NCBI GenBank assembly: GCA_920105625.2
Contig: OV050030.1
Span: 169,381,315 to 169,445,314, forward strand
Reading direction: 5' to 3'
DNA from: Clusia tigrina
Lineage: Eukaryota; Arthropoda; Insecta; Diptera; Clusiidae
Length of the DNA: 64,000 nucleotides
The notes below the pieces were generated by a model. The model worked only from the letters and a program-made list of their open reading frames with translations. It ran no database searches and was not told where the DNA came from. Below, piece after piece: positions 8,671-19,310 of the stretch (position 1 is the stretch's first letter; each line of letters opens with the position of its first letter). The position numbers and the translations under genes are program-made.

Positions 8671-10550
8671 GCCCCACACACATACGCGCACGTATGGCAG
8701 ACGGGCGCACTCGAGAAATAACAGAAGTACTCAGGGAGAACATACAGCTAGGAGAACAACTTTGCGAATTAGACTGCTTAATGATGCCCGAGTCTACAGA
8801 TGACCTACTCCCAGGTCTTGACTTCATGATGAAGCAAGGCACAAAAATAAGATGCGGTGATCAAGAAGTCACACTAGGACCCCAGGCCGATGGCGTGCAA
8901 CTCCGAGATTTTACATTGTGCACGACCATACGGGAAGAGGCCCTCACAGAGGAGGAAAGGATTCAACAATTCTTAACTACAGAGCTAAGTAAATTCAACG
9001 AGGAAACAGGCGTCTCCAACATTACCAGCCACAAAATTGTGATGAGTGATGATAGACCAATAAAACAAAGATACTATCCACGAAACCCAGCGCAACAGGA
9101 GGTGATCAACAAAGAACTGAATGATCTGTTGACAAAAGGTTGCATAGAGCCGTCCCACAGCCCTCACAGTGCCCCAATTGTTCTCGTGCGAAAGAAGGAT
9201 GGAGGTTGGAGACTGTGTGTCGACTATCGACAACTGAACGCAAGATCCATTCCAGACGCTTATCCGCTACCACGGATACATCACATCCTGGACCGCTTAC
9301 GCGAAGCAAAGTACACGAGCAGTCTGGACCTAGAGAACGGGTATTGGCAAATTCCCATGGAGGAGGAAAGCAAACAATACACAGCCTTCACTGTACCAGG
9401 TAGGGGACTCTACCAATGGAAGGTCATGCCCTTCGGGCTACACTCTGCGCCGGCAACTTTCCAGAGAGCTTTGGATAGAATAATAGGCCCCGATTTGGAG
9501 CCCTACGCCTTCGCCTACTTAGACGATATAATCGTCGCAGGAAAAACTCTTGAGGAACACCAGAAAAATCTTGCCGAAGTCTTCAGGCGATTGCGAGAAG
9601 CAAATTTAAAACTCAATCGAGAGAAGTGCGCTTTCTTCCGCAGCGAGATCAAATATCTCGGCCACATAGTCAGCGAGAAAGGTATCCACACGGACCCTGA
9701 TAAGGTGGCGGCTATTCGGGAATTAAAACCACCACAAAATATACGAGAGCTACGACGGTGCCTAGGCATTGCATCTTGGTACCGACGCTTCGTACCTGGT
9801 TTTGCTAAAACCACACACCCCCTGACAGCACTACTAAAGAAGGGTAAGCACTTCAAGTGGACCGAAGACCAACAAACAGCGTTCGAGCAGTTAAAGAAAC
9901 AACTAACAGAGGCGCCAATCCTCACCTGTCCTGACTTCACGCAAAGATTATTACAGACGGACGCTAGTGAGTATGGTTTGGGTGCTGTACTTACCCAAGA
10001 AATCGAAGGAACAGAGCGGGTAATAGCATACGCCAGCCGACACTTAAATGGAGCGGAGCAGAATTATACACCAACGGAAAAAGAGTGCTTAGCCATAGTG
10101 TGGGGTATAAGAAAGATGCGGCCATATCTCGAGGGCTACCGGTTTACCGTGATTACAGACCATCTGTCGCTAAAATGGTTAAATTCTATTGAGAGTCCTT
10201 CGGGACGCATAGCCAGGTGGGCACTGGAACTGCAACAGCACTCGTTTGAGGTGCAATACAGGCGGGGAAAACTCAACGTGTTGGCAGACGCACTCTCGAG
10301 ACAGCCGATAGAACCTACACGCGGTGTGAAAGTACACGAAGAACATGAGCAGAACTGCAACTGGTGGAAGAAACGTAAGGCGGAAGTGATGGCGGAGCCC
10401 ATGAAATACGCGGATTATACCATCGAAGATGGACAACTCTACAGACATATACCAAATCGAGCAGGCGATGAAGACTGCACTCCATGGAAGTTATGCGTTC
10501 CCAGACCATTGAGGGAACGCATTCTAAGAGAAAACCAAGATAGCCAATAG
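8526..10550 (+). CDS. pol: gypsy pol: protease, reverse transcriptase, RNase H (unit 2)
   Basis: This 674-residue frame is nearly identical to unit 1. Differences include IKYLGHIVSE for IKYIGHLVSE in the RT connection and TTHPLTALL for TTYPLTALL. Protease DTGA, RT YLDD and the RNase H catalytic residues are retained. It ends at the same premature point (QDSQ) because of the shared zinc-finger deletion. The unit could supply protease and RT if expressed, but it lacks most of gag and a primer-binding site in cis. Confidence 0.9.
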   Translation: MLRYDGQRICAAVTIGAIQVTATIDTGATWSFVSERLSRQLRAITGGVSPTHIRARMADGRTREITEVLRENIQLGEQLCELDCLMMPESTDDLLPGLDFMMKQGTKIRCGDQEVTLGPQADGVQLRDFTLCTTIREEALTEEERIQQFLTTELSKFNEETGVSNITSHKIVMSDDRPIKQRYYPRNPAQQEVINKELNDLLTKGCIEPSHSPHSAPIVLVRKKDGGWRLCVDYRQLNARSIPDAYPLPRIHHILDRLREAKYTSSLDLENGYWQIPMEEESKQYTAFTVPGRGLYQWKVMPFGLHSAPATFQRALDRIIGPDLEPYAFAYLDDIIVAGKTLEEHQKNLAEVFRRLREANLKLNREKCAFFRSEIKYLGHIVSEKGIHTDPDKVAAIRELKPPQNIRELRRCLGIASWYRRFVPGFAKTTHPLTALLKKGKHFKWTEDQQTAFEQLKKQLTEAPILTCPDFTQRLLQTDASEYGLGAVLTQEIEGTERVIAYASRHLNGAEQNYTPTEKECLAIVWGIRKMRPYLEGYRFTVITDHLSLKWLNSIESPSGRIARWALELQQHSFEVQYRRGKLNVLADALSRQPIEPTRGVKVHEEHEQNCNWWKKRKAEVMAEPMKYADYTIEDGQLYRHIPNRAGDEDCTPWKLCVPRPLRERILRENQDSQ

Positions 10551-11575
10551 GTACTATTGGCTAGGTTTCTTCAGGGATACTAGCCGATATGTACGCCAGT
10601 GTAAACTTTGTCAAGAGTACAAAAGCAGCCAACAGCAGCCTGCGGGGAAAATGCTAACCCAAATACCCGATGAACCATGGGCAATTCTCTGCGCAGATTT
10701 TGTGGGACCACTACCTCGTTCCACGCATGGGAACACCATGATGGTGGTGTTTTGTGATAAATTCACAAAATGGACAGAAATGGTACCACTCCGGAAAGCC
10801 ACTACTGAGACTTTACAACCGGCCTTCCGGGAACGGATCATTGCACGCTTCGGGTTCCCAAAGATTCTAGTCACAGATAATGGATCCCAATTCACGAGCA
10901 AAACGTTTCGCAAGTTCACGCTGCACTACGGTATACGACATCAATTCACTGCACTTTACACGCCACAAGAGAACGCGGTTGAGCGCACAAATCGTACAGT
11001 GAAGACGATGATATCGCAGTTTGCCAACAAGCAACAGCGAAAATGGGACGATCTACGACCGGAATTAACGCTGGCAATAAACACAAGTGTCTCGGAAACT
11101 ACGGGATATAGCCCCGCGTACCTACTACAAGGATGGGAACCACGTTTGCCAATAACCATGTACGACGAAGTCACTATAGGAACTGGACAACTAACCAGAA
11201 GTCTCGACGAGCGAACGGCACAACTAAAGGAAATTTACACCCTCGTTAGACACAATTTGGAACGAGCTGCTCAGGATCAAGGTAGACATTACAACTTACG
11301 ACATAGAGCATGGAAACCTAATATTGGGCAGATGGTATTAGTCAAGCAGCACCACCTGTCCAAAGCCACGGATCATTTCGCAGCTAAGTTGGCGTCACGC
11401 TACGATGGCCCATATAGAGTAGAAAATTTCAGTTCTCCTGTAATAGTGACGTTAGCACAGCAGGGAGGTAGAAGAAAATAAACAGCCCACATAAGTGAAC
11501 TAAAACCGTACTGTACACCTGACACCAACGAAGGTCAAATGACCCTTCCACGAAGGTCAGGGAATGGGGAAAATT
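10549..11575 (+). pseudogene. gypsy integrase (unit 2)
   Basis: It is organised as in unit 1: the CC zinc half, DDE residues (ADFVGP, TDNGSQF, AVERTN), a TAA at 11479-11481 and the in-frame tail with ISELKPY. Unit-specific changes are DDLRPEL, LLQGWEPRLP and ITMYDE. The HH ligands of the zinc finger are missing. Confidence 0.8.
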
Positions 11576-11671
11576 AATACAAGAAAACTGATAAAAGAAC
11601 ACGTTGACAAAGAACGAGGGAGAAGCCGAGAAAACAACAAACTACCGTTTCCCGAAAAAAAAAGTTTCGCG

Positions 11672-11677
11672 TATAAA
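11672..11677 (+). promoter_or_regulatory. Candidate internal TATA box, unit 2
   Basis: TATAAA stands 96 bp before the ATG of the Ulp1-like gene, identical to unit 1. Confidence 0.3.
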
Positions 11678-11767
11678 GCTCACAGCCACACAGCCACGAT
11701 CCTCTTTGAGAAACTGGCTGGCAACAAGTAAGTATCAAGTCAAAGTTAAAAAAAATCCAAAATAAAG

Positions 11768-12678
11768 ATGAACAATGCAAAAATGGCCTACACAAAATTA
11801 ACACGTGTCAACATTGAGACACCATGGACCAAGGATCTGCCTATACTGGAGATAAGTTCAGGAGATGAAGACGAAGACCAACTAGAGGAAAGTACCCAAC
11901 CGGCGTAGGAGGATTTTGCATCTGGAAAAACGACGTCGCACGCCTAAAGGAGGGCCAGTTGCTGAATGATATAATCATAGATTTTTACCTCAAGTGGATT
12001 CGACATAACCTCATTCCCCGCAGTCAACAGGAAAAATTGTATATATTTAGCACACACTTCTTTTCGTCACTTACGAAAGTGCCTGACACGCCCGAAAAAC
12101 AACATCAACGTGTCAGACGATGGACCAAAAACGACAATATTTTCCAGAAAGACTTCATAATGATTCCTATCCACCAATATCAGCACTGGTACCTCATCAT
12201 CATATGTTTCCCGGGTGCAGCTGCGACAGGACAACACGGCACTACAATTTTAATTTTCGACTCCATGGTAAAGAGATCCTACACACGTGAAGCAGAAGCA
12301 GTTCGTCAATACCTGCAGGAGGAATTTAGGGCGAAAATTGGAAGAATGCCACCCGCCACATTCGATGGTAACAACATACCGGGTTATGTCCCAAAGACGC
12401 CACAACAACATAACCAGACGGACTGTGGTGTGTTTACCTTGCAAAATGCGGAGAGTTTCTTTACCGAAGCTATAGGCAGCGACAAGTGGAGATCAGCCGA
12501 TCTAAACCAATGGTACACAGATGATACGATCCGGCAGAAGAGACGAGAGATAATCCATATCCTCAAGCAACTGTGTCTAAATAAGCCTACCGACTCCCGG
12601 TTAAAATCAGAATCCACTCCAGAAAGGCGAAACTCTTCAGGCACCGACGACACCTCTGATGGGAACTGGAAGAGGTAG
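11768..12678 (+). pseudogene. Ulp1/SENP-like protease of unit 2, frameshifted near its N terminus
   Basis: The ATG and the SUMO-interacting-like motif are conserved, but a 10-bp deletion at about 11890 (after GAGGAAA) shifts the frame before the catalytic domain. The catalytic region reopens from about 11959 and runs 239 residues to the TAG at 12676-12678 with His, Asp, Gln and Cys all present. The 95-codon extension continues to 12966. At two variable residues it agrees with unit 3 (HQYQHW, GAAATG) and not with unit 1. A product starting internally would lack the N-terminal region. Confidence 0.82.
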
Positions 12679-13598
12679 AAGACGACACCAGCTACACCGA
12701 AGACAACAGACGAATGCACGGCCAACACCCCAGAAACGCGATGGTCCGAGATAGTTTTTGAGAGCAACGCCGAACTAGATGGACCCAAAGCTACGCAACT
12801 ACCACCAAGTCTGGTGCAGGCACTAAGGGCCCACACACCGAGGAAATATGGCAGAGACCGCTTCAATATACCGCCATATCGTATAGTACGCATACTGGAG
12901 AGGACTACCATTTACTTCCACCGGAAAGTGGAGAGGGCGTGTGAGGACCAAAATTTACAAATATAAATTTTGCCTCACAACAAAACCAACGAGCGCCGTT
13001 TAGGAACCTTTATACACACACACGCCACAAACCCAAGTATGGCAGTTAAGAAAATAGCAAAAGCCTTCACGGCTAATGCAACGCAACATTGAATTAATTC
13101 CAACTCAAAGAGACACCCACATATGGATTATTACAAGAAATACAAGCAAAGCCCAGAAGTGGAGTACCCAGTAGGAACCGAGCTTGCCAAATACGTTCGT
13201 TCACTAAAGAATGTATCAACGACATGTAGAAACGAATACAAAACACAAAAGTAACACGACAGAACGATCGCTACGCATGCCACCAGTACGGACAAAGCAC
13301 AAAGAGGAAAAGAACAAAATTATACATAAAATAATTGAGTGATGGACAAAGCTGCAAAGGTGAACGAAGGAAAAATGTCCACAATAACAAAACACTATTG
13401 AAGGTTGCCAAAAGACAAATGATCAGGACAACAACAAACAGAAGAACAACAACAAAGCGGCGAAGGTGATCAAAGGACAAACCACTACAACAACAACGAG
13501 CATGGCTTAGCAACAAGCGACGCCGACCAACGGGAGTGGAACTTCAAACAACGGCCCGCCAACAACACTATACACTGGCAGGGGTGGTCGTTTAAGAC

Positions 13599-13606
13599 TA
13601 TATAAG
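13599..13606 (+). promoter_or_regulatory. LTR TATA box, 3' LTR copy A
   Basis: TATATAAG is followed about 30 bp later by the repeat-rich R region. Confidence 0.6.
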
Positions 13607-13631
13607 CCGTGTCGTTCGAGGAGTAGGTCTC

Positions 13632-13810
13632 TTTTGATGCATACCGCCGACGACATCAGACCTGCTCTTTTGCTGCATACCGCCGACAACATCAGACCTG
13701 CTCTACTACTGCATTCCGACGACGAGTTCAGACCTCTCGTGTACTCCAAACCGCCGAATAGATCAGAGCTTCTGTTGCTACATACAGCCGACTGGACAAT
13801 ACCTATTCTA
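13632..13810 (+). repeat. Five degenerate 36-bp repeats in the LTR R region
   Basis: Units resemble CTGCATACCGCCGACAACAT plus CAGACCTGCTC. The unit length is a multiple of three, and the plus strand is open from ATG 13637 to 13870, giving a 12-residue repeat of the type LLLHTADNIRPA. The other LTRs have it as well (2618-2854, 8135-8371, 39000 region, 44348-44584). It could be a leader peptide or an RNA or DNA element. Confidence 0.7.
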
Positions 13811-13830
13811 CTAGACAGATACGCTACGAA

Positions 13831-14074
13831 CTCAGTGAGAACATCTGGTTTTCAATCGTTTTCTCACTGAGACACACACGATACAGAGACTTAGAGACTT
13901 AGTGAGAACATCTGGTTTTCAATCGTTTTCTCACTAAGTAGCATACGCTACGAGAACTTGAGGACTTAGCGAGAACATCTGGTTTTCAATCGTTTTCTCG
14001 CTAAGACCCATACGCTACCAGAACTTAGAGCCTCAGTGAGAACATCTGGTTTTCAATCGTTTTCTAACTGAGGC
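13831..14074 (+). promoter_or_regulatory. Four tandem covarying RNA hairpins in the LTR
   Basis: There are four repeats at an exact 67-bp period. Each is an inverted repeat of 11-13 bp around the identical 19-nt loop CATCTGGTTTTCAATCGTT. The arms are 13831-13841/13861-13871, 13897-13908/13928-13939, 13965-13975/13995-14005 and 14030-14042/14062-14074. Stem bases differ between repeats in paired fashion (C-G to T-A, and T-A to C-G); only the fourth has one mismatch. They lie downstream of the TATA box and upstream of the poly(A) signal, so they should be in the RNA. Confidence 0.8.
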
Positions 14075-14241
14075 ACATAGATCTGCAACGTGACAGTTCG
14101 CCTAAAGGGACAAGGACAACAAAATAAAACCTTAGCTAGGCACGCGAAGAGTACTACCCCAAGTGATAGACCTAAGAACAATTCAATAGTATTCTAAGGA
14201 CTAACTAAGTCCGTAGTAGTAAACATTATTATTATATTTTA

Positions 14242-14251
14242 AATAAATAAA
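14242..14251 (+). terminator. LTR polyadenylation signal
   Basis: Two overlapping AATAAA hexamers lie in the full 3' LTR. The truncated LTRs of units 1-3 lack this segment, so read-through from them into the body of the element would not be stopped at the 5' LTR. Confidence 0.55.
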
Positions 14252-14391
14252 GTAATTTTAAATACAATAGCCCTGGTGGAATTGAATTTATAAATTTTCT
14301 GTACACGACCCCTGGAAGCCGCAGAGTCTACCCCAGCTATAGAAAAGGAGTCGTTACAAACTTTCTTTCCATTTTAATTGTGATTCGGAAT

Positions 14392-14895
14392 CTAATTTTT
14401 AGAAGAATGTGTTAATAGCTGTATTATGTTGGTATTGCAAATATCAGTCTCCTTACCTAGGGATTTTAATGAACTGAATATTGCTGATACTCTATCGACA
14501 AGACTACGCAGCTGAACAGCTGATGACTTTTGAATTTCTGGAAGTTCGTAAAGGTGTGGAATATGTTCTAAAAATATCAACGTATTATTGTCGTAACGCT
14601 CTTCTAATCTCTTTAGTGTATCTGTAGTGTTGTCAGTTGTAACTTGAAAACCATTAATTTTGTCTAGTGCTTGACTAGATAAACAATGCAAGAGATGATT
14701 AAATTTCTCTATTGCCGAAAGAGCGGAATCACTATTGACGAGTTCTTCAAACGATGAAATAAAATTTCTATACTGCGAATACTTGCAATGATGAGAGCTT
14801 TTGTAGTTGTCACCCAATAATTCTATTACTTTCGATTTCGTTACAATACACAAATCTTCAATTTCTGGGCGATTTGTATCTTTATCATTTTGCAT
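14392..14895 (-). pseudogene. BEL/Pao gag N-terminal part (copy A), separated from the rest by the gypsy array
   Basis: This 167-residue minus-strand frame starts at ATG 14895 (MQNDKDTNRPEIEDLCIV) and holds the Pao capsid region: KYSQYRNFISSFEELVNS, AIEKFNHLLHCLSSQALD and VQLRSLVDRVSAIFSSLKSL. It ends in a stop after LTHSSKN, a few codons before the conserved LDSESQLKW segment that directly abuts the gypsy insertion. The continuation of gag is at 1391-1955. A second copy is at 45106-45609 and a third, diverged and uninterrupted, at 53020-53523. Confidence 0.85.
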
Positions 14896-15452
14896 CTCGA
14901 TGTCCGTCTGAATTTATAGCAATTGTTTGAAATATGCCTCTATCAAACCTAATCGACATTCGAGTTCTGCTACAGACATAGAATCAGAGAGCATATTTTT
15001 TATGCGTGTAATATTATCTTTGGCTGCTGAGCGTTGTTTTTGTAGTACAGCTAAGTGTGCCGTCTCTGCCGACGTTGACGCTTACAAGAAATTAAACTGG
15101 GAACGATGAGTTGGTTGCGCAGTAATGGTGAGTGCGATGAAACGAATGATAAGAGGACGAATGCAGAATTTAAACAACAATGTGTAAGCGATGAATTAAA
15201 CAAAATTGCACGTTGATTAGAAGAAGACAGAATACGACCTACGACTGTGAGCTGCATATGAATTGAGTGAAATAAAAAACGGCTTTCAGGGTTTCCATTA
15301 GTTGGCAAATATGCTTTAATATGATGTTCGAAAATAATTTAAATGTGGTGCCAAAATTTGTTGTTGCGTTCTTAATTTTCCTCAATTTTGTAAAATGTAC
15401 TTCCGTTTTATAATGTGTGCATAAATACCTGTTGATAATGCGTTTATTTTAT
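14896..15452 (-). other. Pao leader (5' untranslated), left part
   Basis: This is non-coding minus-strand leader between Pao gag and the I-LINE insertion. It matches 45610-46166 and, past 15290, the uninterrupted leaders at 21519 and 53975. It ends in GTTTATTTTAT (15442-15452), the left copy of the LINE target duplication. I see no convincing gene on either strand. Confidence 0.7.
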
Positions 15453-15639
15453 TTATTTATTTATTTATTTATTCATACTTGTGTTAAAATTAAAATTTTA
15501 ATACAATAAGACTTACAGCTATGATATCTATGGTCTTAAGCTAGTTAATTTTATATATAGGTTAGATTTCTTTATAGGTGTTAGAGTACTTAAGGTAATT
15601 TATCAGCATATTGAAGTATTTATCGGTAGGGTTGTTAAG

Positions 15640-18600
15640 TAGGGTTGTTGGTTTGATGTTTGGAAGTGATTTTATGTAAATGTTAAAGTATGTACAATTG
15701 TCTAATATGTGTTCGACGTTCATTTTGGGTAGGTTGCAGAATTTGCATATGTTGTTTGTTTTATTGATAATGTATTCATTAGTCAGTTTTGTGTGTCCAA
15801 GTCGGAGTCGTACGAGTTTTATTGAGTCTGTTTATGTTGGTGTTGCTAACGGTTTTAAAATGTTCATAGATAGGTATTTTTGATTTATTGATTTTTTTGT
15901 ACCAGTCATTAGTAGTTTGGAATAGGTCTTTGTCATTTTTCCGGTGAATGGTTGTTATGAATTTTAGGATGTCTGATGATAAGATAGTAGTTGTTAGTGG
16001 GGCACATGTGGCATTTTTGGCAGTTTTGTCCGCTAATTCGTTGCCTTTTATATTGACATGTCCGGGAATCCAAATGAGCCTGATTGTGGTTTTATGTTTG
16101 ATTAATATGTTTTTTATATCGTCTATGTAATGGTTGCTGTTTACTGGGATGGTAATTGCGTCTAAGAGTGAGAGAGAATCTGAGCAGATCGCGATTTTCC
16201 TTCTCCTTGTGTTTGCGTATTTGGTCGCGTCGTGAATGGCTATTAGCTCAGCTCCAAAACTTGTGCTGTAATGTGGTAGGTGTGCTGGTTGAACGGTTTT
16301 ATTTTCTTCCACGATACTATAGCCTGTAAGGCCTTTTTGATTTGAACCATCAGTGTATATAAACTTGAAGGAGTGTAGCTCTGCTTTTAATTTAAGAAAG
16401 TTCTGTATATAGATTTCATTTGGTGTATTATTTTTTTTATGTTTTCGTAGGCCGGTGCTGACTTAGTTATGAGGAAGTTGCCAGCTAGGAAATACTAAAG
16501 ATTTCTTGTGCACTTTTGTGATTATGGGTACTTCAATGTTTTGGGCGGTTTTAATCACTTTATTTATTGTTGATGGTACTTGTTGGAGTTTTTTAGATTT
16601 AATGATTTGGGCTCATAGGGTTGGGAGTGGGGAGTGGTCGCTGATTATAACTGATTAAATAAGCTTAGAGGTGATTAGGTCCCGGGCAAAGGATATTGTT
16701 GTAATTTTAGCTTTATACAGGTGGTTGTTAACGGGGGTTGTTCTGAATGCACCTAGTGTAATCCTCGTAGCGGAATTTATGGTAGTGTTTAATTTATTTA
16801 TGGTTGATTTTAGTGCATGCCCAAATAAGTATAGACCATAGTTAATTTTAGATAAGAGGAGGGATTTTGTTATTGAGATTAGTGATGCTGTATTGCAGTT
16901 GAATTTTTTGCTTGAAAGGCATTTGATTATATTAAGCGGTTTGATTAATGAGTCTATTAATTGATTAATATGTGTTTCCCATCGATATCTTTTGTTCAGT
17001 GTAATCCCAAGTAATCCCATCTTTAAATTGTCAACTTTGTTTATATTTATGTGGTTGCATATGATGTTTGAGGAGCAATTGTATTTTCTACAGATGTGAA
17101 TTTGCTTGCATTTTTGTAGCGATAATGCAGCTCCTGAATATGTGCACCAATCCGAAATTTTGTTGTAGATGGGATCGAAATTGTAGGGGGTATTTTTGTT
17201 TCTATTTAGTTTTTTTATTATTAATTAGTCATCAGCGAATGCGAGAAAGTCATTTTATTTGTGGAGTGATAAGGTGTTGCTTAGCTTGTTATAGGCTATC
17301 AGAAATAGGAATACGGAGAGGGGGGAACCTTGGGGAATGCCATTTTGGAGAGAAAAGCTTTGAGAATTTTGGGATTCGATTTTTACTTTGATGTTCCTAA
17401 TTGTCATATAGTATTTTATATAATTATAAATATTGGGGCCGATTTTCCACAAGTTAAGTTGATCTAAAATAGCGTGTACTCCAATTTTATCAAATACTTT
17501 AACAAAATCCAGTGAGATGATTTTGTAAGAGAGGGAATGGATGATCTGATGATGAAGGTAAACCAGAAAATCAGACATTGATTTCCCTTTTTTGAATCCT
17601 AATTGATGGCTATTGAGAAGTTTATTATTTGATACAAACCACCAAAGGCTGTTGGCAATGATTTTGTCTAGTACTTTGGAGCAGCAAGGATTAAGTGAGA
17701 TTGGACGATATGATGTTAACATGGTTTTGTCTGAGTTAGGTTTAGGTATAGGGATAATGAGACTATTTTTATACATTTGAGGGATAAAACCAGCAATTAT
17801 TTTATTATATAAGTGAGTAAGTCGACTTTTTACTGCAAAGGGTAGGTGTTTAATCATTGGGTAGGATATTCGATCTATTCCGGGAGTATTGCCTTTTAGT
17901 TGGTTTATTGCTATGTTTAGTTCGATTAGATTGATTTTATCGTCAATAATTAAGCCTAATTTGCTCGGACTAGGTAACCTACTTCTGGATAGGGAGTTTT
18001 GTTTGTTTAAAAAGAAGGTAGGCGAGAATGAACTATCGTGTGCTTCTTTGGACCATGTTTCTGCTATTATGGAGTTATTTGTGATCGAATTTTGGTTAGG
18101 TTGGGGTAAGCTAATTGAATGGATTTGGGGTGTAGGTTTTAAGCCCACAGAATGTGCGAATTGTTGACAAAATTTTTCTTGAAGGTGTAAAAGGATTGAT
18201 GTTTGAGCTGAAGTTAAGTATTGAGGTTGATTTAGATAATTTTATTTCGCGCCTAAGTATCGCGTTTGCTTTCTTGAATTTTATGATATTATCTAATGAT
18301 ATGTTTCTGGTTAGGATATTTCGAAGTTTGTTTCTTTTATTTTTTAAGTCTTCTAATTTATTGTTCCACCAGGGGACTGTTGTTCTTCGCTTAGGTCTAG
18401 ATTGAGGAATGGATTCGTTAGCGCTTTGAATTATTATTTTTTGAATATTAGCAGTTTCTTTCTTTATGTTTATACTAACAGCTCTTTTTTCAAATAAGTG
18501 ATTAGCTAGTATGCTGAATTTGTCCCAATTGGCTTTGTCTAAATTGAATCTAGGTCTACTTGTAGTTGGAATTGTTGTGGAATTGGGGAAGAGGGACATG

Positions 18601-19241
18601 AGGATAGGAAAGTGATCACTACCGCACAGATCGGATTCTATTTGCCAGTTGGTTTCTATTGCTAGGATAGGAGATGCAAGTGTAAGATCAATATGAGTTA
18701 GAGTGTTATGCGTTGTGAAGTGGGTTGGGAAGCCGTTGTTTAGGAGAGTCAGTGCCGATTGTGTGATAAATTTATCGATTTTTTTGCCTCTAGCATTGTT
18801 GTAATTAGAACCCCAACTGATATGCCAGCTATTGAAGTCACCTTTGATCAAGTGTGGTGATTGTGAGTTGTCAAAAAGATCGTGAAGATCTTTGACTTTG
18901 AAAGATTTTGTGGGTGGTAGGTATATTGAGCTAAGTAGGAATTTTTGTTTTGAAAAAATAAAAATAATTACTATGTCAAAATTGTTTGTAGGAAAGTTGG
19001 TTGTGCTGTGTTGTATTGAATTATGTATGAGTATGGCTGCGCCGCCAAATGAATTTTGTGGGTGTAGAGATGTGTATAATTGGTAGTTAATGGGAGTAGG
19101 TATTATTTTGTCGTCTTTTAGGTGTGTTTCTTGTAGGGTAATTATTTGTGGTTCATGTTTTTTTAATAATATTTCTAGTTCATTATAATTGTTTTTGTAG
19201 CCTTTGATATTCCATTGAACAATTTTTAAAGATGCTGTCAT
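15640..19241 (-). pseudogene. I-clade LINE ORF2: endonuclease, reverse transcriptase, RNase H (copy A, broken)
   Basis: The endonuclease is intact in 19241-18111 with QWNIKGYKNN, LQETHLK, KGDFNSWHISWGSN and GSDHFPILM. A frameshift near 18130 passes into RT (18148-17255), with SYRPISLNPCCSKVLDKI, QLGFKKGKSMSDF, ISLDFVKVFDK and NGIPQGSPLS. FADD is present at about 17230 but is directly followed by a stop. The thumb follows in 17020-16655. RNase H (16312 leftward) has GAELIAI, CSDSLS and PGHVNIKGNELADK. After another frameshift a C-terminal finger CKFCN...VEHILDNC ends near 15650. At least four lesions inactivate it. Confidence 0.88.
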
Positions 19242-19310
19242 TACTGTCAGATTTACAGAGTTTTTGCAGATATTTATATATGTTAAATTATTTAAACAAA
19301 TGGAGGAGTT

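Larger units (their letters stand above)
1957..14356 (+). mobile_element. Ty3/gypsy-type LTR retrotransposon with a Ulp1-like protease gene: tandem two-unit array
   Basis: The order is truncated LTR, internal region, truncated LTR, internal region, full LTR. The period is 5,517 bp and the units are nearly identical. Each internal region holds a gag zinc-knuckle remnant, pro-RT-RNase H, integrase and a C48-type protease gene. The array interrupts Pao gag (left flank about 1955, right flank about 14357). Both 5'-type LTRs break off after the first hairpin repeat and run straight into gag, lacking U5, the primer-binding site and most of gag. Exact LTR ends are uncertain by several bases because no clean TSD could be read. 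Confidence 0.88.
12961..14356 (+). repeat. Full-length 3' LTR of the gypsy array (copy A)
   Basis: This is the only complete LTR of the array, about 1.4 kb. In order it shows a U3 region, TATATAAG at 13599-13606, five degenerate 36-bp repeats (13632-13810), four 67-bp hairpin repeats (13831-14074), and overlapping AATAAA signals near 14242-14251, before Pao gag resumes at about 14357. With transcription starting near 13630 and processing near 14270, the R region would be over 600 nt, unusually long. Boundaries are approximate. Confidence 0.75.

Noticed and set aside
13831..14074. CRISPR-like array: four 41-bp repeats separated by about 26 bp
   Set aside because: It lies in a eukaryotic LTR, the spacers themselves are similar to each other, and the repeat arms vary in a compensatory way; no cas genes are present. 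It is a tandem hairpin repeat.
14927..15109. Small plus-strand ORF in the Pao leader, repeated at 45641 and 53555
   Set aside because: It is shared only because the leaders are copies; it has no recognisable motif and different 3' ends in the three places.
17889..18167. Plus-strand frames over the I-clade LINE (also 20134-20598, 17068-17391)
   Set aside because: They are shadows of the minus-strand ORF1 and ORF2 and lack motifs.
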